A stretch of 6,764 nt of DNA. It comes from Actinobacteria bacterium UBA7422. GTDB taxonomy: Bacteria; Actinomycetota; Actinomycetes; S36-B12. The notes below the pieces were generated by a model. That model had not been told where the DNA came from. It was given only the letters and a program-made list of their open reading frames with translations, and ran no database searches. Location of the stretch: contig DKME01000076.1 in assembly GCA_002469525.1 (NCBI GenBank), forward strand, positions 1-6,764, given 5' to 3'. This document shows, in pieces, positions 1 to 5,203 of the stretch. The first letter of the stretch is position 1, and every line of letters begins with the position of its first letter. Position numbers and translations under genes: made by a program.

Positions 1-1080
1 ACCGCCTGCGCACCGGCGGCTTCTGAGTTTTGGTTTGTTGGTGGTGGTGCAGTGGCAGGGCGCAAAACTCGGGTGATTTTAGTGAACCCTGACGACACTG
101 CCGCAATCGTCGACGTGATCATTCACGGTCCTGACGGAATTATCGACGCCCCGGCCGGTCGAGGCTTGGTAATTTCGCCACTTGATCGACTCACCGTGCA
201 ACTCGACGTTCTTGCCCCCGGAGTTGCTGCAACGGCATTTCACGTGCTGGCCCGGACCGGCCGGATCGGTGCCTCGGTTGACGACGAGCAAAGATCAGGA
301 TTGCAGTCGGTGGGAACGGACTGGATTCCACAGGCAGCATTGCCGGCGACCAAGGTCTATGTCCCGGGTGTGATCAATGGGCTGGGTGCACGTGTGCTGT
401 CCATTGTTTCGACAACCGACAACGATGCGAACGTCACCGTGCGCGTTATTTCCCCCGACGGAACATATGAACCCGCTGAGCGAAACACGTTCACCGTAAC
501 CGCAGGGGCTGTTGTCACAACAGACATGACTCCGGCACTTCCACAAACGCCAGACGGGTCACTGCCCGTCACACTTGAGTTGACATCTGACCAGCCGATT
601 GTCGCTGGGATGCGACAGTTCTTTGGCGGCCAACGAGTCCAAGACGAAACTGCATTTAGCGCCGGCGCGCAACCCATTACTGGACCGGCGGCGGTTTCGG
701 GACTGCCGGTCAGAGAACTAACCGACGTTCGTTTGGCAATCAGTGCGCCTGAAAGTGATGTTGAAGTCGATATCGTGTTGTTGCCATTTCGCGGAGGAAA
801 GAGCGTCGGTGAGCCAACTGCCTCTAGGCGAATCAAAGTTGAGGCGGGCAAGCTCCGAAACATTAAGCTGGACCCACCCAGCGATATCGATTGGTACACG
901 GCGATCGTGACACCGACGGAGGCTTCTGGGCCTGTTCTCTTGGCCCACCGGATCCGAGAAAAGTCACGATTCGGGAACTTGATCACGGGTTATCCGTGGA
1001 GTCCATTGCGCATTGAAGTTCTGGTTCCCAGCGCAGCGCAGAATGAAGCCGTAGCCGTGCGGCGCGCCGCCGCGAGTTAG
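1..1080 (+). CDS. DUF5719 family protein, 5'-truncated by the window edge
   Basis: The reading frame is open from base 1, so the real start lies upstream. The GTG at 52 is not a credible start because the conserved-looking stretch WFVGGG lies before it (about bases 31-48). 359 residues are visible. The sequence is rich in beta-strand-like alternating hydrophobic segments and in Asn-Pro/Asp-Gly turns (VNPDD, ISPDG), as in stacked Ig-like domains. No membrane helix is seen in this part; an N-terminal signal or anchor, if present, would be outside the window. The VGGG...GR...L.NP pattern and the position before DUF3499-manB match the actinobacterial DUF5719 family, thought to be envelope-associated and of unknown role. 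It stops at TAG 1078-1080, 27 bases before the next gene. The family call is from memory of the pattern; an unrelated secreted Ig-like protein is the alternative. Confidence 0.75.
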   Translation, partial: TACAPAASEFWFVGGGAVAGRKTRVILVNPDDTAAIVDVIIHGPDGIIDAPAGRGLVISPLDRLTVQLDVLAPGVAATAFHVLARTGRIGASVDDEQRSGLQSVGTDWIPQAALPATKVYVPGVINGLGARVLSIVSTTDNDANVTVRVISPDGTYEPAERNTFTVTAGAVVTTDMTPALPQTPDGSLPVTLELTSDQPIVAGMRQFFGGQRVQDETAFSAGAQPITGPAAVSGLPVRELTDVRLAISAPESDVEVDIVLLPFRGGKSVGEPTASRRIKVEAGKLRNIKLDPPSDIDWYTAIVTPTEASGPVLLAHRIREKSRFGNLITGYPWSPLRIEVLVPSAAQNEAVAVRRAAAS

Positions 1081-1107
1081 CTCGCAACTGCTACTAACGT
1101 CCGTTGA

Positions 1108-1476
1108 GTGAGTAGAAGACGGTGCTCGAAGCCCTCCTGCAGTGGCTCCGCCGTATCCACCTTGACCTACGTCTACGCGGATTCAACCGCGGTGCTCGGT
1201 CCACTCGCGACCTACGCCGAACCGCACTGCTACGACCTATGCCTGATGCATAGTGAGCGTCTCACCGCGCCGCGCGGCTGGGAAATTGTTCGGATCGCAC
1301 CAGATGCCGACGCACTTAAACCATCCTCCGACGACCTTGAAGCTTTAGCGGATGCTGTCCGGGAGGCCGCACGCCCCCGCTACCTAGAACGGGAAGCGGC
1401 AGCGACTACTTCTGGCAATACGGTCGAGGTTGCTCGGCGCGGCCACCTGCGGGTACTCGTCAACCCAGATCAGTAA
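1108..1476 (+). CDS. DUF3499 family protein
   Basis: A 122-residue protein starting at GTG with MSRRRCSKPSC, the characteristic opening of the actinobacterial DUF3499 family. Likely metal ligands are two cysteine pairs, C6/C11 and C41/C45, with H40 and H48 close by (HCYDLCLMH), suggesting a small zinc-ribbon fold. The first 65 residues carry the conserved part; the rest is a charged tail. In known actinobacteria this gene sits just upstream of manB, as here. Its function is unknown. No Shine-Dalgarno sequence precedes the GTG. A TAACGT box at 1095-1100, seven bases before the start, would fit a leaderless transcript. The stop TAA (1474-1476) lies inside a 13-bp direct repeat. Family assignment is confident; the zinc role is inferred from the cysteines. 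Confidence 0.9.
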   Translation: MSRRRCSKPSCSGSAVSTLTYVYADSTAVLGPLATYAEPHCYDLCLMHSERLTAPRGWEIVRIAPDADALKPSSDDLEALADAVREAARPRYLEREAAATTSGNTVEVARRGHLRVLVNPDQ

Positions 1477-1495
1477 CGAAATCCCAGATCAGTAA
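1464..1495. repeat. 13-bp direct repeat at the DUF3499 stop codon
   Basis: The 13-mer cccagatcagtaa occurs at 1464-1476 and again at 1483-1495, a period of 19. The first copy holds the DUF3499 stop codon and the second lies in the gap before manB. It looks like a recent short tandem duplication. Confidence 0.9.
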
Positions 1496-1509
1496 ATTAC
1501 GTCAACCGA

Positions 1510-1515
1510 TAGGTT
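1510..1515 (+). promoter_or_regulatory. Possible -10 box of a leaderless manB promoter
   Basis: TAGGTT matches the actinobacterial TANNNT -10 pattern and ends six bases before the manB GTG, the spacing expected if transcription starts on the start codon. No good -35 box is visible at the right distance. An AGG inside the same bases could instead act as a weak ribosome binding site, eight bases from the GTG. Confidence 0.35.
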
Positions 1516-1521
1516 TAACCC

Positions 1522-3102
1522 GTGACTTCACAACAGGGACGTGACCTCAGTGCAATTATCAAGGCCTATGACGTTCGGGGGACCTACCCCGATCAACTCA
1601 ACGAGGACCTCGCCCACGCAGTAGGGCGTGCATTCGTCGAAGTCCTGCACATTCGCCTATCTGACGGCGGCGCAGGAGCGGTGGTTGTTGGCCACGATAT
1701 GCGCCCATCTGGGCCATCACTGGTGGCGTCATTTGCGCAGGGCGTTCGGGAGGCCGGCTGTGACGTCATTGAGATAGGACTTGCCAGCACCGACGGTTTG
1801 TATTTCGCTTCCGGGAGCCTGAATCTGCCCGGTGCCATGTTCACAGCAAGCCACAACCCGGCGGAATACAACGGGATCAAACTGTGTCGCGAGGGAGCTG
1901 CCCCGGTTGGTCAGGAGTCGGGACTTCGAGAGATTTCCGAGTTAATCACTTCAGGTCATATTGACGCACTTACCGGAGCGAGTGCGCCCATTCACCCACT
2001 CGGCGGCATCACCTCACAGGATGTGCTTCCGCAGTACGCGAAATACTTGCGCGAGCTTGTTCCAGTGGAAAATGGGCGCGCACTCAGCATCGTTGTTGAC
2101 GCTGGCAATGGCATGGGCGGGTTCACCGTGCCCGCTGTTTTGGGTACAGAAGCGGGCCTTCCCGAACTACCGCTCACAATTATTCCCATGTATTTCGAGC
2201 TTGACGGAAATTTTCCCAACCACGAAGCAAATCCGATCGAACCTGCCAACCTCGTCGATCTGCAAAAGGCGGTAATTAACCACAAGGCTGACCTTGGGTT
2301 GGCATTTGATGGCGACGCCGACCGCTGTTTCGTCGTTGACCAAAACGGTGATCCGGTAACACCTTCGGCAATCACCGCACTCATAGCAACGCGCGAATTG
2401 GCTCGACATCCCGGAAGTAGTGTGATCCACAATCTCATTACATCGCGCACGGTCCCAGAAGTCGTCGCTGAAAACGGTGGCGTAGCAATTCGCACCCGCG
2501 TTGGTCATTCATTCATCAAGGCCACTATGGCGCAGACACATGCAGTCTTTGGCGGTGAGCACTCGGGTCACTTCTATTTTCGTGATTTCTGGCGCGCCGA
2601 CTCGGGAATGCTCGCCGCACTGCACTGCATTGCGGCATTGGGTGAGACGCCGGCTGGCACAACTTTTTCAAGTCTGCTCACGCCATTTAATCGCTACGTG
2701 GCAAGTGGCGAAATCAACACACGGGTCGACAATCAGGCCAGCGTCATTGAGGCAATCACGGCAAAGTACGGCGAAAACGATCTTGACGAACTCGACGGTC
2801 TCACGGTTGCGGCGGACACCTGGTGGTTCAATGTTCGCGCGAGCAATACCGAACCCCTCCTGCGGCTCAATGTCGAGGCCCGCGAGCCGGATAAAATGGA
2901 AGAATTGCGCGATGACATTCTTTCCATTATGAACCAGACCAGTTCGGCGCCCTTTGGAATTGCCCCCGAATTGTGGGCTGTCTTGTCTTGCCCCTGTGAC
3001 GCTCACGGTGCGCTCATTCCCGAATCAACTGGACTCGTATGCACCGTGTGCAGTGCGCATTTTCCCGTGCGCGACGGCATTCCAGTAATGTTGCTGAACT
3101 AG
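1522..3102 (+). CDS. manB: Phosphomannomutase/phosphoglucomutase with C-terminal Trm112-like domain
   Basis: Cytoplasmic alpha-D-phosphohexomutase, 526 residues, interconverting mannose-6-phosphate and mannose-1-phosphate (often also the glucose phosphates) through a phosphoserine intermediate, feeding GDP-mannose synthesis. Family landmarks are all present in order: catalytic serine loop TASHNP with S110; magnesium loop DGDADR at 263-268; sugar-binding loop GEHSGH at 345-350; phosphate-binding loop RASNTEP at 439-445. The mutase ends near residue 470, the usual family length. The extra ~50 residues (477-526) carry cysteines C490, C492, C507 and C510 and end in FPVRDGIPVMLLN, the Trm112/UPF0434 signature, which is normally a separate small protein. 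The GTG start is chosen because the mutase N terminus (AIIKAYDVRG) begins right after it. manA follows after 21 bases, so co-transcription is likely. manB is preferred over pgm because of manA next door; substrate preference cannot be read from the sequence. Confidence 0.93.
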   Translation: MTSQQGRDLSAIIKAYDVRGTYPDQLNEDLAHAVGRAFVEVLHIRLSDGGAGAVVVGHDMRPSGPSLVASFAQGVREAGCDVIEIGLASTDGLYFASGSLNLPGAMFTASHNPAEYNGIKLCREGAAPVGQESGLREISELITSGHIDALTGASAPIHPLGGITSQDVLPQYAKYLRELVPVENGRALSIVVDAGNGMGGFTVPAVLGTEAGLPELPLTIIPMYFELDGNFPNHEANPIEPANLVDLQKAVINHKADLGLAFDGDADRCFVVDQNGDPVTPSAITALIATRELARHPGSSVIHNLITSRTVPEVVAENGGVAIRTRVGHSFIKATMAQTHAVFGGEHSGHFYFRDFWRADSGMLAALHCIAALGETPAGTTFSSLLTPFNRYVASGEINTRVDNQASVIEAITAKYGENDLDELDGLTVAADTWWFNVRASNTEPLLRLNVEAREPDKMEELRDDILSIMNQTSSAPFGIAPELWAVLSCPCDAHGALIPESTGLVCTVCSAHFPVRDGIPVMLLN

Positions 3103-3123
3103 ACGCGAAGTACTCGTGTAATC

Positions 3124-4188
3124 ATGCAGTTAATCAGCGGAGCGCTCAAGACTTACGCGTGGGGGATTCCTGGAGGATTACAACCTTGGCTTGCTGAATC
3201 AAAGTCACACAATGCCAACGACCCGCAAGCCGAATTATGGTTTGGCGTTCACCCGAGCGGGGCATCGAAAATTATTGGCTCGGACTTGACACTCGATACC
3301 CTGTTGGAGCGAACGGACGTCCCGATTCTCGTGAAGATTCTCGCCGCTGCTAAACCCCTGTCGATTCAAGTGCACCCACATCGAGGTTTCGCACTCGAGG
3401 GTTTCAATGAACTTAATGACACGCAAGAGTTTGCGAACGCGTTTGCAGATTCTTATGAAAAAACGGAACTTCTTTATGCACTGACGCCATTCACTGCCTT
3501 TTGCGGTTGGCGACCATTGGAGCAACTCACAAAAATTCTCGAAGCGTTGCCAATCGAACTGCCCGTTCAAGCGTTCGCAACAGATGTTCCAGATCGTCGG
3601 GCACTTTTTGAATATTTCGTCAACACTGAGTTCCCAATTGAGGTTACACGAGCGATCCCGGAAGCTGTTGGGACTGCGGGCCTTTCCGAGTTTGAGATTG
3701 ATGCATATAAAACTGTTATCGCTGACTACCCTGGCGATCAGGGAGCGTTGCTCGCCGTGTTCCTGCAACCACTTGCACTAGCCCCGGGGGAAAGTGTTTT
3801 TATTCCAGCAGGAATTCCGCACAGTTACATTGCCGGCACCGGTATTGAAGTAATGACTTCTTCGGACAACGTGTTGCGACTTGGGTTAACCCCGAAACCC
3901 GTATACAAGGAACTCGCATTGCGTGCACTTAATTTTGAAGCGAGCCTTCCGCAGCCCTCCGAAGCACCTTTTATTATTGATGTCCTGCGTGCGAACACGC
4001 ATTCACAAGAGTCACCGTCCCAAGAGTCACCGTCGGGTGAGTTCCGTCTCGTACTCGGACTCGAAGGTCAGACGAATCTAGATTCGATCACCATTGAAAG
4101 TGGACAAGCTGCAGTAATTACCGCATCAGAGCCCACGATTTCTGTGTCCACTTCTGGAGTGTGCGCAATCGTGAGAACAAAAACATGA
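3124..4188 (+). CDS. manA: Mannose-6-phosphate isomerase, type I
   Basis: Zinc-dependent cytoplasmic isomerase, 354 residues, interconverting fructose-6-phosphate and mannose-6-phosphate and supplying the substrate of the mutase encoded just upstream. Metal ligands expected for type I enzymes can be placed: Q82 and H84 in SIQVHP, E115 in KTELLYAL, and H233 in GIPHSY. The active-site segment SDNVLRLGLTPK (about 247-258) carries the conserved arginine R252 and lysine K258. The usual HKPE motif around the glutamate reads EKTE here. A low-complexity linker at 295-304 consists of two exact QESPS repeats, an in-frame 15-bp duplication in a region probably outside the catalytic core. The start ATG lies 21 bases after the manB stop with only a weak GAAG-like upstream site. 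The stop TGA overlaps an ATG (ATGA, 4185-4188) that opens a minicistron leading to the transporter gene. Confidence 0.95.
   Translation: MQLISGALKTYAWGIPGGLQPWLAESKSHNANDPQAELWFGVHPSGASKIIGSDLTLDTLLERTDVPILVKILAAAKPLSIQVHPHRGFALEGFNELNDTQEFANAFADSYEKTELLYALTPFTAFCGWRPLEQLTKILEALPIELPVQAFATDVPDRRALFEYFVNTEFPIEVTRAIPEAVGTAGLSEFEIDAYKTVIADYPGDQGALLAVFLQPLALAPGESVFIPAGIPHSYIAGTGIEVMTSSDNVLRLGLTPKPVYKELALRALNFEASLPQPSEAPFIIDVLRANTHSQESPSQESPSGEFRLVLGLEGQTNLDSITIESGQAAVITASEPTISVSTSGVCAIVRTKT
4006..4034. repeat. 15-bp in-frame tandem duplication within manA
   Basis: Two adjacent 15-base units (4006-4020 and 4021-4035) are identical over their first 14 bases and encode QESPS twice. The period is a multiple of three, so the frame is kept. 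Confidence 0.9.
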
Positions 4189-4202
4189 GTACGCGCCCGT
4201 GA
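4185..4202 (+). CDS. Five-codon minicistron MSTRP (copy 1)
   Basis: ATG AGT ACG CGC CCG TGA. Its ATG overlaps the manA stop as ATGA, and its own TGA overlaps the next GTG as GTGA (4199-4202). It probably has no product of its own; a ribosome finishing manA could reinitiate here and be handed on toward the transporter gene. It may be a non-functional by-product of the 14-bp duplication. Confidence 0.3.
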   Translation: MSTRP

Positions 4203-4220
4203 GTACGCGCCCGTGAGTAC
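4187..4220. repeat. 14-bp tandem duplication at the manA/transporter junction
   Basis: gagtacgcgcccgt is present at 4187-4200 and 4201-4214, followed by a partial third copy gagtac at 4215-4220. Each copy carries start-codon context of the downstream gene (A/GTGAGTAC), so three candidate starts occur in a row in three different frames. Confidence 0.95.
4199..4216 (+). CDS. Five-codon minicistron MSTRP (copy 2)
   Basis: GTG AGT ACG CGC CCG TGA, the tandem copy of the preceding minicistron with GTG replacing ATG. Its stop overlaps the transporter GTG as GTGA (4213-4216). Any role would be in translational coupling, not as a peptide. Confidence 0.3.
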   Translation: MSTRP

Positions 4221-5124
4221 TGAAGGCGGCCTTAAGGCAGTTGTTGCGGCGCTGATCGCCAACGCAGGCATCGCGGTGAGCAAATTCGTGGCGTTCGCTT
4301 TCACCGGTTCATCGTCAATGCTCTCTGAAGCTATTCACAGCGTTGCTGACTCTGGAAACCAAGTGTTGTTGTTAATTGGTAACAAGCGTGCGCGGCAGCC
4401 GGCCGATGCCCAGCATCCATTCGGATACGGGCGGCGTCGCTACGTGTACGGGTTCATTGTGGCGATCGTGTTGTTCCTGGTCGGTGGCATGTTTTCGTTG
4501 TACGAAGGTATTCATAAGTGGCAGAATCCCGAACCCTTGAATGACTGGTGGATCGCGGTTGTCGTGTTGTTGATTGCCATTGGGCTTGAAGGTTATTCAT
4601 TTCGTACCGCATTTCGCGAGGCAAACAAATCTCGCGGGAATCGATCCCTACTTGGTTTCGTGCGAGCATCGCGTCAACCTGAACTACCAGTGATTCTGTT
4701 GGAAGATGCTGGCGCGCTAGTTGGCTTGATGCTTGCCCTGTCCGGCGTGAGTGCCGCGGTGATCACGGGCGACGGTCGGTTCGACGCCGTAGGTGCAATG
4801 GGTGTCGGGACGCTATTGATCGTCATTGCGATTTTCCTTGCCATCGAAATGGTGGAAATGTTGATCGGGGAGAGTGCTTTACCCGAAGAGGTGGACGCGA
4901 TTCGTGCAGCACTTGAAGGCTCGGATGGTGTTGAGCGAGTTATCCATTTGCGGACCATGCATGTGGGACCCGACGAGCTTTTAGTCGCGGCAAAGATTGC
5001 CATTCACCATTCTGATACCGGCAGGGAGATTGCTGCCGACATTGATAACGCTGAGAAGGCTTTGCGGGCGGCCGTCCCCACTGCCAGATACATTTTTCTT
5101 GAGCCTGATCTTGATCGCGGGTAA
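4213..5124 (+). CDS. Cation diffusion facilitator family transporter, ZnT9-like
   Basis: A 303-residue inner-membrane protein likely exchanging protons for Zn2+ or a similar divalent cation. Hydrophobic segments lie near residues 8-30, 36-56, 77-98, 111-131, 160-183 and 196-217, six in all, followed by a soluble C-terminal domain (about 220-303) typical of the family. The TM2 metal site HxxxD is present (H42, D46 in IHSVADSGNQ), followed by the HPFGYGRRRY loop characteristic of CDFs. In TM5 the sequence is LLEDAGAL: D165 is present, but the usual histidine four residues earlier is I161, with E164 beside it, as I recall for the ZnT9-like branch. The start is GTG 4213, since the two upstream starts in the 14-bp repeat lead to stops after five codons. 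No Shine-Dalgarno is visible, so translation probably depends on coupling to manA. Substrate is not determinable. Confidence 0.9.
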   Translation: MSTEGGLKAVVAALIANAGIAVSKFVAFAFTGSSSMLSEAIHSVADSGNQVLLLIGNKRARQPADAQHPFGYGRRRYVYGFIVAIVLFLVGGMFSLYEGIHKWQNPEPLNDWWIAVVVLLIAIGLEGYSFRTAFREANKSRGNRSLLGFVRASRQPELPVILLEDAGALVGLMLALSGVSAAVITGDGRFDAVGAMGVGTLLIVIAIFLAIEMVEMLIGESALPEEVDAIRAALEGSDGVERVIHLRTMHVGPDELLVAAKIAIHHSDTGREIAADIDNAEKALRAAVPTARYIFLEPDLDRG

Positions 5125-5136
5125 GAATCAGGCTCA
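5100..5136 (+). terminator. Hairpin across the transporter stop codon, probable terminator
   Basis: A perfect 10-bp stem pairs 5100-5109 (tgagcctgat) with 5127-5136 (atcaggctca). It extends by CTT/AAG (5110-5112 with 5123-5125) past one bulged base, leaving a 10-base loop. The stop codon TAA is inside it. No T-run follows, so it would be a U-less, actinobacterial-style terminator or an mRNA-stabilising end of the operon. Confidence 0.55.
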
Positions 5137-5154
5137 TCAGATTGACCGGACTCG

Positions 5155-5181
5155 CCGAGTTTCCCGAGTTCCCCGAGAACT
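5155..5181. repeat. 9-bp tandem repeat, three copies, in the gap before the HNH gene
   Basis: ccgag recurs at 5155, 5164 and 5173 with near-identical flanks (ccgagtttc, ccgagttcc, ccgagaact). It lies between the transporter stop and the HNH start in otherwise non-coding sequence. Confidence 0.75.
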
Positions 5182-5203
5182 TTTGGCAGGACTTTCAATT
5201 CGA

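Noticed and set aside
553..570. GACGGG/CCCGTC hairpin
   Set aside because: A six-base stem well inside the DUF5719 coding region with no T-run; expected by chance at this length and GC.
357..986. 209-codon open frame on the minus strand inside the DUF5719 gene
   Set aside because: Its residues follow from the codon pattern of the + strand gene; no recognisable domain or start context, and the + strand frame is the one with family features.
1992..2495. 167-codon open frame on the minus strand inside manB
   Set aside because: It lies opposite well-conserved mutase motifs, including the DGDADR loop, and has no domain of its own.
5142..5147. TTGACC as a -35 box for the HNH gene
   Set aside because: It matches the consensus at five of six bases, but no acceptable -10 box lies 16-19 bases downstream.
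5167..5184. AGTTC/GAACT hairpin plus Ts as a stand-alone terminator
   Set aside because: The stem is only five or six base pairs and is a by-product of the 9-bp repeat. The stronger hairpin at 5100-5136 is a better candidate for ending the upstream transcript.
4997..5203. N-terminal extension of the HNH gene into the transporter gene
   Set aside because: The frame is open back to 4997, but these residues are an out-of-frame reading of the transporter C-terminal domain and the gap. DUF222 proteins do not carry such a segment, and better starts exist at 5204 and 5234.
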